The notes under the pieces are model-generated. The model searched no databases. It was not told where the DNA came from and worked only from the letters and a program-made list of their open reading frames with translations. Shown here piece by piece: positions 39,101 through 46,803 of a stretch of DNA of 64,000 nt. Source of the DNA: Solibacillus silvestris (lineage in GTDB: Bacteria > Bacillota > Bacilli > Bacillales_A > Planococcaceae); assembly GCA_001586195.1 (NCBI GenBank), contig CP014609.1, positions 470,001 through 534,000 of the forward strand, in the 5' to 3' direction. The position numbers and the translations under genes were made by a program. The first letter of the stretch is position 1. The number at the start of each line of letters is the position of its first letter.

Positions 39101-39862
39101 GAGCAGGAAGTGGTTGAACAGGCTGTGAATGAAGAGCTGGTGGAGCTGCTGACAAAACGTTTTACAACACCGTACCCGTACGCAAATGCGGTGACGAAAA
39201 AATCGAAAACGTCGGTGTCTGAGCAAAAGCGTCTTGAAAGTTTGCAGCAAATGGAAGAAGAGCAGCTTTACAATATGGAAGCGAAGCGCTACGTAAAAAC
39301 CGATGTACCAAGCTTTATGCTGAAAGGGAAAAAAGAACGTAAACTTTCGGCAACCGAAGTCGGTACAGCTGTCCATGCCGTTATGCAGCATATCCCGCAG
39401 CAAGGATTTGCATCAATTGAAGAGATAAAACAGTATATCCAATCACTCGTAGAACGTCAGCTTCTGCAGCAAATCGAAGCAGATGCGGTTTCGGCGGAAA
39501 AGGTATTTGCCTTTTTCGAAACAGAAATAGGTGGGCGTTTTAAAAAAGCGAAACAAGTGCTGCGTGAAGAACCATTTACACTTAGTTTGAAAAATCAGGA
39601 AGGGGACGCCCAAATTATTCAAGGTGTCATCGACTGTATTTTTGAAGATGAACATGGGAACTGGGTGCTTCTTGATTATAAAACGGACTATATCGAACAA
39701 TATTTATTAGGCGATTTTGAGAAAATTAAACAAAAAATGACAAAGTCGTACCAAATTCAATTAAACTATTATCAGCATGCTGTCCAATCAATTAAGCGTA
39801 TTCAAATAAGTGAACGCATTTTATATTTATATAGTATTGGACAAGAAGTGAAAATAGATTAG
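36143..39862 (+). CDS. addA: ATP-dependent helicase/nuclease subunit A
   Basis: A 1239-residue UvrD-type helicase-nuclease. Walker A AAAGSGKTAVLIERL near residue 30; DEYQDVN (motif II), TIHKSKGLEYPVVFV (motif V region) and VAMTRAKERLILVG (motif VI) follow in order. The C-terminal nuclease motif LLDYKTDYI is near residue 1178. I chose ATG 36143, with AAGGTGG nine bases before, inside the 3' end of addB, which indicates coupled translation. In B. subtilis sbcD-sbcC follow; here a DUF418 gene follows directly. Confidence 0.97.
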   Translation: MTIPVKPNDVQWTDVQWKAIYASGHDILVSAAAGSGKTAVLIERLIQKMLAPEDMRIDVDELLVVTFTNASAAEMRNRMAEALEKELAQNPNNQFLRRQLSLLNKAQISTLHSFCLSICREYAYTIDLDPGFRLASTEEASLLQDDVLMDVLEKAYRGDMEALFTKEELYTLIDSFASDRSDQAIELLLQEMYKVSRVQPNPYEWLRALPEKYNIDPESPIDELVIAQEVRPFIIGSLREIATRLEKGLQIVSVTPALEKNKPLFEAEYTGVMHVLKAMEEGSWEQAYELIPAVEFGRIKPLTKKDTEEDKQYYAVAKNHRDTAKEMLSDLKETFFARHPKLYVQEMAATKPILETLVKLTIEYSEAFKKAKQERGLLDFSDLEHYALEILTDEESTSNPPLPSDVALNFQKRFKEVLVDEYQDVNFLQETILQLVKNGGEQDGNMFMVGDVKQSIYAFRLAEPRLFLDKYKRFEEDPSGTGMKIDLNANFRSRSEVLEGTNYVFEQIMDEEVGEIAYDEQAKLKFGASYDEQQVPIELVLLEGDSKAQIIPGSEEGSEEESISSAQQEARYIIQRIRDLVDRGGQVYNPKTKSMRPVSYRDIVVLMRSRTWYTTFAEEFKLAGLPLYAETDGGYFESLEVMIMINTLKVIDNPYQDIPLASVLRAPFIGLTENELAKIRLINGKVPFYEALKQYKEEAMGDMPIETEAKLDKFFTMHQKWRQFSRHGALADLVWQVYLDTNYYEMVGAMANGKQRQANLRALHDRALSYEKSSFRGLFRFLRFIDRISSRGDDLGIAKSTSEADDVVTLLTIHKSKGLEYPVVFVAGMSRTFNTKDLGSRYIFDQDFGLAIKSVNPDLNIISTSLPHLYVKEKKLAKMKAEEMRVLYVAMTRAKERLILVGSIKDWEKQKEEWAFYQELEETVLPAYIRSKANSYLSWVGPAVARHNDFLFADYGYSNEAATTEKWTVRIIPNRDYLLANEAETVEQEVVEQAVNEELVELLTKRFTTPYPYANAVTKKSKTSVSEQKRLESLQQMEEEQLYNMEAKRYVKTDVPSFMLKGKKERKLSATEVGTAVHAVMQHIPQQGFASIEEIKQYIQSLVERQLLQQIEADAVSAEKVFAFFETEIGGRFKKAKQVLREEPFTLSLKNQEGDAQIIQGVIDCIFEDEHGNWVLLDYKTDYIEQYLLGDFEKIKQKMTKSYQIQLNYYQHAVQSIKRIQISERILYLYSIGQEVKID

Positions 39863-39874
39863 GGGGATTTGACG

Positions 39875-41053
39875 GTGGATTTTCGCCCAGTAGGTACGAA
39901 AGAGCGTGTTGCGACACTCGATATATTGCGTGGGGTAAGTTTGCTCGGCATTCTATTAGTGAATATGTTTGGATTTTACTTACCAATGCCGCATATAGCG
40001 GATTTAGGAAGCTGGTTTAACGAAGTGCAGGATATCATACTCCAGCAGCTTTTGGATATTTATGTACAAAGTAGCTTTTATCCGTTATTTTCTATGCTGT
40101 TCGGGTATGGACTAGCTATGCAATATATTAAAGCAAAGGAGACTGGTGCCGATTTTTACCGGTTTGCACCGAAGCGTCTCATTTTGTTGTTTTGCATTGG
40201 GATGTTTCATGCAGTTGTTATTTGGTGGGGCGATATTTTAGCGACGTACGCGTTTTGCGGTGTATTTTTAATCGCGCTTATTCGGTTAAAGGCAAAATGG
40301 CTCCTGCTTGTAGCAATTGCGGTAAATGCTTTGTATCATGGTTTTAATTTAAGTTTATATGTTGCAGCAGGCTTTTTTACGGCATCAACGGATAGTTTTT
40401 CTGTCGATATTGAAGCAATTCAAAGTGCCTTAACAGCATACGGTATCGGGAACTGGACAGATGCATTTATGCAGCGTCTGGATGATTTATCGATTCAGAT
40501 GGGTGTCATGATGTGGATTTCGTCTTTATTTACGATATTACCTTATATGCTGTTTGGCGCAGCACTTGCGAAATGGCGTCTCATCGAGCAAGCGAAAGAA
40601 AAAATCGCTGTTTGGATCATTCTGGCTGTAGCTGGTATGGGCGGTGGACTTTATATGAAGAGCTTGCCAATTGCCGGTGACCAAACATTCGGCAATGAAT
40701 ACTTGCAAGTTTACATTGGCGGACCGATGCTGGCGATAGGCTATATGGCAGTCATCACATTGCTGACACAATTGCCGGTCATTGTGAAACTGCTGTCGCC
40801 AATTGCAAAGGCTGGCCGTATGTCTCTTACGCTCTATCTGATGCAGTCCGTCATTTGTACGGTACTGTTCTACAATTGGGGATTCGGTTTATATGGAAAA
40901 GTAGATGTGCAGATGGGGATTTATATGGCGGTCGGAATTTTCGTCATCCAAGTACTGTTTGCGGAAATCTATTTCTCAAAATATAAACAAGGACCGATTG
41001 AAGCGTTGCTGAAAAGATTTACTTACGGCAAACCCGCAGAACGTAAATCGTGA
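39875..41053 (+). CDS. DUF418/YeiB-family membrane protein
   Basis: A 392-residue protein with about ten hydrophobic segments. The N-terminus TLDILRGVSLLGILLVNMFGF is the DUF1624/YeiB start. The C-terminal DUF418 part contains GRMSLTLYLMQSVICT and PIEALLKRFTYG. The family may be acyltransferase-like or transport-related; no function is established. I chose GTG 39875, seven bases after GGGGGA; an in-frame TTG at 39869 is too close to that SD. It starts 12 bases after addA and could share its transcript. Confidence 0.82.
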   Translation: MDFRPVGTKERVATLDILRGVSLLGILLVNMFGFYLPMPHIADLGSWFNEVQDIILQQLLDIYVQSSFYPLFSMLFGYGLAMQYIKAKETGADFYRFAPKRLILLFCIGMFHAVVIWWGDILATYAFCGVFLIALIRLKAKWLLLVAIAVNALYHGFNLSLYVAAGFFTASTDSFSVDIEAIQSALTAYGIGNWTDAFMQRLDDLSIQMGVMMWISSLFTILPYMLFGAALAKWRLIEQAKEKIAVWIILAVAGMGGGLYMKSLPIAGDQTFGNEYLQVYIGGPMLAIGYMAVITLLTQLPVIVKLLSPIAKAGRMSLTLYLMQSVICTVLFYNWGFGLYGKVDVQMGIYMAVGIFVIQVLFAEIYFSKYKQGPIEALLKRFTYGKPAERKS

Positions 41054-41192
41054 ACAAAGAATACGGAATTGTAAAAAGTTTTATGCGCCGAACGCTTAGT
41101 TTTACGTATTAAGTCCCTTTTTGTCAGAAAAGTAAGGCAATTGTTTTTATTTTAATGTATGATGTAAAAAAACAGAAGGAGTGCTCCACGTT

Positions 41193-42095
41193 ATGAAATT
41201 GTTATCATTTAAAGTAAACGAACAAGTAAAGTTTGGCCCAAAAGTAAAAAAAGAAGAGGCAGTTTGGGATGTTATCGAAATCCAAAACCAACTTAATGTA
41301 CTAAAAGACTTTCCGAAAACAATTATTGACGGGATTGCACATGGCTATGAATTTGTTGAGCAAGTTCGTAAATTAGTAGAGGCAGCTCAGAATCATGAAG
41401 ATGGTGCTCAGTTCAAACTGGCTTATTCTGATATTGAGTGGCTGTCGCCAGTTCCTCGTACACCGAAAAATATTTTATGTGTTGGTAAAAATTACAGTGA
41501 TCATGCCCGTGAAATGGGTGCAGAAAAGGCACCGGAACATATCGTTGTCTTCACAAAGTCACCAACTGCAATTGCCCCGGATGAATCAACGTTACCTGTG
41601 CATGCAGATGTGACGGATTCTCTTGATTATGAAGGAGAGTTGGCTGTTGTAATCGGCAAGCGCGGAAAAAATGTTCCAAAAGCAATGGCATTTGATTATG
41701 TGTTCGGCTATACAATTGCCAATGATCTTACAGCCCGTGATGCACAGGAGAAGCATAAACAGTTCTTCTTAGGCAAGAGCTTGGAAGGCAGCTGTCCAAT
41801 GGGGCCGTATTTAGTAACAAAAGATGAGATTCCTGATCCGCATGCATTGTCCATTGTGACGAAAGTAAATGGTGAAGTACGCCAAAACGGTTCGACAAAA
41901 GATATGCTGTTTTCCGTTTCCGAAATTATTGAGACAGTTTCTAAATATGTCACATTAGAGCCAGGCGATGTTATTTTAACAGGTACGCCGGCCGGAGTAG
42001 GAAAAGGGATGAACCCGTCGCAATTTTTAAAAGCAGGCGATGAAGTGAAAATTGCAATTGAAGGAATCGGGACTTTAGCAAATCGATTTGCTTAA
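41193..42095 (+). CDS. yisK: Fumarylacetoacetate hydrolase-family protein, YisK-like
   Basis: A 300-residue FAH-fold enzyme. ILCVGKNYSDHAREMG begins the catalytic domain (about residue 92). Metal ligands are in DYEGELAVVIG and the loop GYTIANDLTARDAQ; TGTPAGVG is the C-terminal signature. B. subtilis YisK is an FAH protein with oxaloacetate decarboxylase activity and a link to Mbl and cell shape. The neighbour YisL at 42306 is also adjacent there. GAAGGAG (41175-41181) precedes ATG 41193. The exact substrate cannot be read from sequence. Confidence 0.86.
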   Translation: MKLLSFKVNEQVKFGPKVKKEEAVWDVIEIQNQLNVLKDFPKTIIDGIAHGYEFVEQVRKLVEAAQNHEDGAQFKLAYSDIEWLSPVPRTPKNILCVGKNYSDHAREMGAEKAPEHIVVFTKSPTAIAPDESTLPVHADVTDSLDYEGELAVVIGKRGKNVPKAMAFDYVFGYTIANDLTARDAQEKHKQFFLGKSLEGSCPMGPYLVTKDEIPDPHALSIVTKVNGEVRQNGSTKDMLFSVSEIIETVSKYVTLEPGDVILTGTPAGVGKGMNPSQFLKAGDEVKIAIEGIGTLANRFA

Positions 42096-42144
42096 TGAAA
42101 TTAGGATATTCATAGCTGCAGATTGCTAGATTCGCTATTAATAG

Positions 42145-42184
42145 GCAGTAGATTTTCTGGTATAGGGAAATCTACTGCTTTTTT
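42145..42184 (+). terminator. Terminator of yisK
   Basis: GCAGTAGATTT (near 42145-42155) pairs with AAATCTACTGC (42168-42178), then TTTTTT. Confidence 0.85.
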
Positions 42185-42305
42185 GCGGAAAAGTTTCGTT
42201 TTTTTATGACAACTCATAGAACACTTGGCAGATTCAATTGAATTTATAGGGCTTTACATGGTAGGATATTGGCTGTAGAGAATAAATAGAAGAGGTGGAA
42301 AATTC

Positions 42306-42674
42306 GTGGATTTCTTAACTAGTACGACGCATATGCACATCACGACTTGGGTAATAGCATTAATATTATTCTTTATCGCTGCATTATCCGGCAAAAAGAT
42401 GAAAGCAGTACACATGATCTTACGTGTAATGTATATTTTAGTAATCGTAACAGGGTTGTCTTTATTCCTGGAATGGCGCGATAAGATTACTGAAAGCGGC
42501 ATGAACTATGATATGAAAGTGTTATTTGGTATTTTAGTAATCGGCTTTATGGAAATGGTGCTAGTACGCAAAAACAAAGGCAAATCTGTCAACATGTTCT
42601 GGGTACTTTTCGGTATCGTTCTATTAATCACATTATACTTAGGCTTAAGCATGGGTATCGGTGTAAACTTCTAA
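42306..42674 (+). CDS. yisL: YisL-like DUF1516 membrane protein
   Basis: A 122-residue protein with four hydrophobic segments (about 10-28, 36-55, 66-84, 93-115). The start THMHITTWVIALILFFIAAL and the spacing of segments fit DUF1516 (YisL). GTG 42306 follows AGGTGG by eight bases. Its function is unknown. It follows yisK, as in B. subtilis, but after a terminator, so it has its own transcript. Confidence 0.8.
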   Translation: MDFLTSTTHMHITTWVIALILFFIAALSGKKMKAVHMILRVMYILVIVTGLSLFLEWRDKITESGMNYDMKVLFGILVIGFMEMVLVRKNKGKSVNMFWVLFGIVLLITLYLGLSMGIGVNF

Positions 42675-42683
42675 TAAAGATTG

Positions 42684-42724
42684 AAGCGTGTAAAAAGTGG
42701 AGGTGGCTTTTTACACGCTTTTTT
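42684..42724 (+). terminator. Terminator of yisL
   Basis: A 14-bp stem, AAGCGTGTAAAAAG (42684-42697) with CTTTTTACACGCTT (42707-42720), then TTTT. Confidence 0.9.
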
Positions 42725-42751
42725 GTATGGCGTAAGGGCAGAGTTGAGAGG

Positions 42752-42913
42752 TTCTATATTCTCTCCGGAAATTTCTACATTCGTCGCAAATCTTTCTCCT
42801 TTAAGGGAGAATTGTTCCACATTAGATTCAAGTTGTTCTACTTTTCCGGCCCATCGTTCTACATTTCACCCGCAAAGTTCTAATATCCCCGGAAGTTACT
42901 ACGAAAACTTCTA
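42752..42913 (+). repeat. 21-base-period TTCTA array B
   Basis: TTCTA or variants (TTCTC, TTCCA) start at 42752, 42773, 42794, 42815, 42836, 42857 and 42878: six consecutive 21-base intervals. A degenerate copy near 42897 and TTCTA at 42909 break the spacing. It starts 28 bases after the yisL terminator. A spurious open frame across it reads as heptapeptides (S-T-F...). 42914-43075 holds no gene, only the leader of the next one. Confidence 0.82.
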
Positions 42914-43075
42914 CTAAAAGACACCCCGCTACCAATTTCTAACCTTCTGTAATAATCCATACACATTTTTGTCACGTATTTGCCGAATTTCCTATAAATA
43001 ACTTTTTAAGCTAGCTACGTTTGTACCTTTTTTGGTAAAATGACGTTGGACTGTATATGAAAGAGAGGGAAATGA

Positions 43076-44530
43076 ATGGGATTTAATAAATGGTTTCGTA
43101 CATTGGCTGCGGGTGTGCTGCTTTCGACTTCATTGTCAGTTGCTGCTGTTGCAAATGCGGAAGAAGAGCGTACGATTGCAGATGAAAGTATATATGACGT
43201 TTTAGTGGACCGTTTCTTTAATGGTACCGGTAAAAATGATGATGATACAGTAAATACACAGGACCCGATGATGTTTGCAGGCGGGGATTTCAATGGTTTG
43301 TTGAAGAAAATCGATTATGTCGCAAATATGGGGTATACGATGCTTTCGATTGGCTCTGTATTTGAGACTGAAAAATATGATGGATCGATGCCAACGAGCT
43401 ACACAATGTTTGACCACCGATTTGGTACAGCCGAGGAATTTAAAAAAATGGTCGAGGCTTATCAAAAACGTGACATCAAAATAATGGTAGATTTCCCTAT
43501 TTCCAATGTAAGTCCAAACCATGAACTTTCAGAAAAACAAGGATTTGCAGCATCTGAAAACGATGGGAAAATACAGTGGGACTTAACGAATGAAGAAGTA
43601 CAGAATGAACTGATCAACAGTGCTGTACAATTTGTGAGTACATATAAATTAGATGGGGTTCGTTTGACGAATATTGAACAAGCCGATACTGCATTTTTAA
43701 ATCGCTTTATCGAGCAGTTAAAAGCAGCAGGTGCTTATACAATTGCGAATGCGGAAAGTGATGCAAATTTTGACGCGAAATTTTACAGTGATACTGCTTC
43801 AAACTTTACAAATGCATTTAAAAATGTCGATTTAAATACGACTGTACTAGAGCCTCATATCGAGGAAATGCTTTCAGGGACACCGGTTTTGTCGATGACG
43901 GATACGATTTGGTCGGATCGCTTCACATTGGCGGCAACAGAGGAAGGTATGTATCCGCCGACACGGAGTAAAATTTCCATCGCGAGCACACTCTTACTTC
44001 CAGGTGTACCAGTAGTGCAATATGGGTCTGAAATTGCGATGAATGGGGAAGCGGGTGTTGAAGCACACCAATACTACAATTTTAAAACGGATTCAGAATT
44101 AGCCGATTATGTAGGAAAGCTCCAGTCATTAAGAAATGATTCCGAGACATTGCGTAACGGGGAATTTAAATGGCTTGAAAATGAAGACGGCTATCTTGTA
44201 TTCGAACGCAAATCCGATGAGGAAACATGGATTGTTGTCATTAATAATAGTAGTAAGACAAAACGTGTGCATATTCCGGTAGCTGAGCTAGGTGAAGGAA
44301 AAGAAGTCCGCGGCATGTTCAACAGTGAAATTATTCGTGAAAATAAGGACGGCAATTATGCGATTATTTTAGACCGCGAAATGGTGGAAGTGTACCAGGT
44401 GATTGAAGCGCGGGGTATTAACACTTCTTACATTGTGGCACTTGGTTTGGTCGTTGTATTATACACAGCATTTATGATTGCTATTATGAAGCGCGGGAAA
44501 AAACGCCGTGCCGAGAATTCAGCACAATAA
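43076..44530 (+). CDS. Alpha-amylase-like membrane protein, catalytically degenerate
   Basis: A 484-residue GH13-fold protein with a signal peptide (about 1-28, ANA-EE) and a C-terminal membrane segment (about 450-470) followed by KRGKKRR. The fold is recognisable: IYDVLVDRFFNG at the start, FAGGDFNGLLKKIDY, and LLLPGVPVVQYGSE near 310. Key motifs are altered: motif II reads DGVRLTNIEQ, so the nucleophile Asp is T198; motif I DFPISN lacks its His; motif IV has T275-D276 in place of HD. The remaining acid may be E227. It is probably a binding or structural protein outside the membrane rather than an amylase. GAGAGGGAAATG precedes ATG 43076. Confidence 0.8.
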   Translation: MGFNKWFRTLAAGVLLSTSLSVAAVANAEEERTIADESIYDVLVDRFFNGTGKNDDDTVNTQDPMMFAGGDFNGLLKKIDYVANMGYTMLSIGSVFETEKYDGSMPTSYTMFDHRFGTAEEFKKMVEAYQKRDIKIMVDFPISNVSPNHELSEKQGFAASENDGKIQWDLTNEEVQNELINSAVQFVSTYKLDGVRLTNIEQADTAFLNRFIEQLKAAGAYTIANAESDANFDAKFYSDTASNFTNAFKNVDLNTTVLEPHIEEMLSGTPVLSMTDTIWSDRFTLAATEEGMYPPTRSKISIASTLLLPGVPVVQYGSEIAMNGEAGVEAHQYYNFKTDSELADYVGKLQSLRNDSETLRNGEFKWLENEDGYLVFERKSDEETWIVVINNSSKTKRVHIPVAELGEGKEVRGMFNSEIIRENKDGNYAIILDREMVEVYQVIEARGINTSYIVALGLVVVLYTAFMIAIMKRGKKRRAENSAQ

Positions 44531-44573
44531 AAACAGCCTGGAGAAGCAGACACATGCTTTTCCAGGCTTTTTA
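44530..44573. terminator. Bidirectional terminator between amylase-like gene and yitU
   Basis: AGCCTGGAGAAGCA (44535-44548) pairs with TGCTTTTCCAGGCT (44555-44568, one G-U), with A-run before and T-run after, serving both converging genes. Confidence 0.8.
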
Positions 44574-44583
44574 TATTTTAGTG

Positions 44584-45390
44584 TTACAGTTTCAAGCGGT
44601 CCTGCAAAAACTTCGCAATACCGTCTTCATTGTTCGATAGCGTAATTTCATTGGCGATTGTTTTCAAATCGTCAATTCCGTTACTCATCGCAACCCCAAC
44701 ACCAGCGTAATCAATCATCTCCAAGTCATTGTCCTCATCGCCAAATGCAATGATGCGTTCGCGCGGAATGCCCATTTCTTTTGCGATATAGTCGATCCCT
44801 ACCGCTTTACTTAACCCTTTATGGACAATTTCGATAATTGGGAAAGGCGCCCCCCAACGTCGATGCTCAATCAGCTCAGCGTGGACATCCTGCAAATGCT
44901 TGCGGATAATCGGTGTATTAACATCGTCGGCTTGAATGAGTAAACTTGTCGGGTCTTCCTTTAATGTATTTTTCAGATCGCCTGTTAAAATATTGGGGTT
45001 ACCCATATGCAGCAACTGAAGCACACCTTCATCTTCACGATGAAGGTATACATCATCCATTACTTCGGCGATTAAGTTGTCGTATTCATATTTATGAACA
45101 GATTCTACAACATCGTGAACTACGCTTAAATCGACTGTTGTATGAATCGCTTTCCACATCGGATTTTTAGGGTGGTGGATGAGGGCTCCGTTAAAATTGA
45201 CAATCGGGGTTGTTAAACTCAACTCCTGATAATAAAGCTGACTCGCACGATACGGACGTCCTGTCGCAATCATCACCTGATGACCGGCTTCCTTTGCTTT
45301 CAACAACGTTTCCTTTGTCAGCAAAGAAATCTTTTTCTCGTCCGTCAATAAAGTGCCGTCTAAATCTAATACAATTAAATGTTCGTTCAT
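44584..45390 (-). CDS. yitU: Cof-type HAD phosphatase (YitU-like)
   Basis: A 268-residue HAD-IIB hydrolase. Motif I LDLDGTLLTDEK holds the nucleophile Asp at residues ~9-11; motif II is MIATGRP; the C-terminal AFGDEDNDLEMIDYAGVGVAM holds motifs III-IV in part (GDEDND). These enzymes dephosphorylate small phosphates such as sugar phosphates or flavin precursors. ATG at 45390 has AAGGAGGC upstream. It is divergent from yitV; yitU, yitV and yitW are also neighbours in B. subtilis. Confidence 0.9.
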   Translation of the reverse strand: MNEHLIVLDLDGTLLTDEKKISLLTKETLLKAKEAGHQVMIATGRPYRASQLYYQELSLTTPIVNFNGALIHHPKNPMWKAIHTTVDLSVVHDVVESVHKYEYDNLIAEVMDDVYLHREDEGVLQLLHMGNPNILTGDLKNTLKEDPTSLLIQADDVNTPIIRKHLQDVHAELIEHRRWGAPFPIIEIVHKGLSKAVGIDYIAKEMGIPRERIIAFGDEDNDLEMIDYAGVGVAMSNGIDDLKTIANEITLSNNEDGIAKFLQDRLKL

Positions 45391-45501
45391 AAGAGTAAGC
45401 CTCCTTTAGCCTGGGTATAATTGTAACGTGCAAATTTAGCATTCGTCAAAGTTTTGAAACATTGACCAATTTTTGCTAATGTAAACAAAGAGGTGAGTAA
45501 T

Positions 45502-46257
45502 TTGATAGTTAATAAAGAACAATGGAAGTCCATTCCACTACTGCATGTATATGATGAAACGATGGATGAGCAAACACCGGTCGTTATTTTTCTTCATGGG
45601 TTTTTGAGCGCAAAGGAACATAATTTACATTACGCTTATCAGTTTGTGCAGCAAGGTGTACGCGTTATACTACCGGATGCATTATTGCATGGTGAGCGCT
45701 CGAATCAATTGACGGAAGACCAGATGAACTTTAACTTCTGGAAAATTGTATTAAAGTCGGTGGAAGAAGTACATACTATTTATGAAGAATTGAAGCTGAA
45801 AAAATTAGCTGGGAGCAAAATTGGGATTGCCGGAACTTCAATGGGCGGAATCGTCACATCAGGCTGTTTAGCAATCTATCCATGGATTGAAACGGCAGGT
45901 ATTTGCATGGGAACGACAAGCTATACGAAACTGGCTCTTCATCAAGTTGAGGAATTAAAGCAAAAAGGCGTAACCTTCCCATTGTCTGAAGAACAGCAAA
46001 CTGGTCTGATTCAAATGCTGCAAAAATTCGATATGGAACTGCATGAGAATCTATGGGCAAACAAACCAATTATTTTCTGGCATGGTGAGCGCGATACGGT
46101 CGTTCCTTATCATATGAGCCGAGATTATGTTGAACAACTAGAAAAAGAAAAAAAAGCAGAACATATTACTTATTTGGCAGAACAAAAAGCTGGCCATGCC
46201 GTATCGAGAAATGGGATTTTGCAAGTCACGCAATTTATGGCGCAATGTTTGGCATAA
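45502..46257 (+). CDS. yitV: Alpha/beta hydrolase, YitV-like esterase
   Basis: A 251-residue alpha/beta hydrolase. The oxyanion segment is VVIFLHGFLS, the nucleophile serine lies in GIAGTSMGGIV, the acid in WHGERDTVVPY and the histidine in GHAVSRNG, so the triad is complete. Substrate unknown. I chose TTG 45502, six bases after AGAGGTG (45489-45495); the in-frame GTG at 45493 overlaps that SD. Confidence 0.86.
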   Translation: MIVNKEQWKSIPLLHVYDETMDEQTPVVIFLHGFLSAKEHNLHYAYQFVQQGVRVILPDALLHGERSNQLTEDQMNFNFWKIVLKSVEEVHTIYEELKLKKLAGSKIGIAGTSMGGIVTSGCLAIYPWIETAGICMGTTSYTKLALHQVEELKQKGVTFPLSEEQQTGLIQMLQKFDMELHENLWANKPIIFWHGERDTVVPYHMSRDYVEQLEKEKKAEHITYLAEQKAGHAVSRNGILQVTQFMAQCLA

Positions 46258-46313
46258 ACCATACGTTCTGCTATGATTAACAATAACACCATGGCGAAAG
46301 GGGAAATTTAAAA

Positions 46314-46628
46314 ATGGCAATTGATCACGATATGAAAGAAAGTATGTTAGGTGCATTGGAAAACGTAATTGACCCTGAGTTAGGCATTGATATCGTCAAC
46401 TTAGGTTTAGTATATGAAGTGGATTTAACAGACGAGGGCTTAGCAATTGTTACAATGACATTAACATCAATGGGCTGTCCGCTTGCTCCGGTAATTGTTG
46501 ACCAAGTAACAACTGCACTTAGTGAATTACCGGAAGTAAAAGAAGTAAAAGTTGACATCGTTTGGCAACCGGCATGGTCTAAAGACAATATGTCCCGTTA
46601 TGCAAAAATGGCATTAGGTATTCGTTAA
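46314..46628 (+). CDS. yitW: MIP18/DUF59 protein, YitW-like (SufT family)
   Basis: A 104-residue protein. NVIDPELGIDIVNLGLVYEV and LTSMGCPLAP (the conserved Cys) are the DUF59 signature. Family members (SufT, PaaD, MIP18) help assemble iron-sulfur clusters. It follows yitV after 56 bases with GAAAGGGG before ATG 46314. Confidence 0.92.
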   Translation: MAIDHDMKESMLGALENVIDPELGIDIVNLGLVYEVDLTDEGLAIVTMTLTSMGCPLAPVIVDQVTTALSELPEVKEVKVDIVWQPAWSKDNMSRYAKMALGIR

Positions 46629-46654
46629 TAAAAGTAAATAAATCATTTGAAATT

Positions 46655-46694
46655 CGGTCATTTTGCATAAAGGCAAAGTGATCGATTTTTTTTT
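46655..46694 (+). terminator. Terminator of yitVW
   Basis: CGGTCATTTTGC (46655-46666) pairs with GCAAAGTGATCG (46673-46684, with G-U pairs), then ATTTTTTTTT. Confidence 0.82.
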
Positions 46695-46730
46695 ACGAAC
46701 ATATATGCGAAGGAATCTGGGTGTAATTAT

Positions 46731-46759
46731 TTGTTGTTTGACCAATTTTGACTTATAAT
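46731..46759 (+). promoter_or_regulatory. Promoter of clpB with a CtsR box as its spacer
   Basis: TTGTTG (46731-46736), exactly 17 bases, TATAAT (46754-46759). The spacer 46737-46753 is, on the minus strand, AGTCAAA-ATT-GGTCAAA, a tandem heptad that fits the CtsR operator (A/G)GTCAAA-N3-(A/G)GTCAAA. Repressor binding would block RNA polymerase. Confidence 0.88.
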
Positions 46760-46765
46760 TGAATT

Positions 46766-46782
46766 AATCAAACAAGGTCAAA
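46766..46782 (+). promoter_or_regulatory. Second CtsR box downstream of the clpB -10
   Basis: AATCAAA-CAA-GGTCAAA on the plus strand, one mismatch from the CtsR tandem heptad, seven bases after the -10. Two opposed boxes flank the start point. Confidence 0.72.
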
Positions 46783-46803
46783 CTAAATGAAAGGGTGCAC
46801 TGT

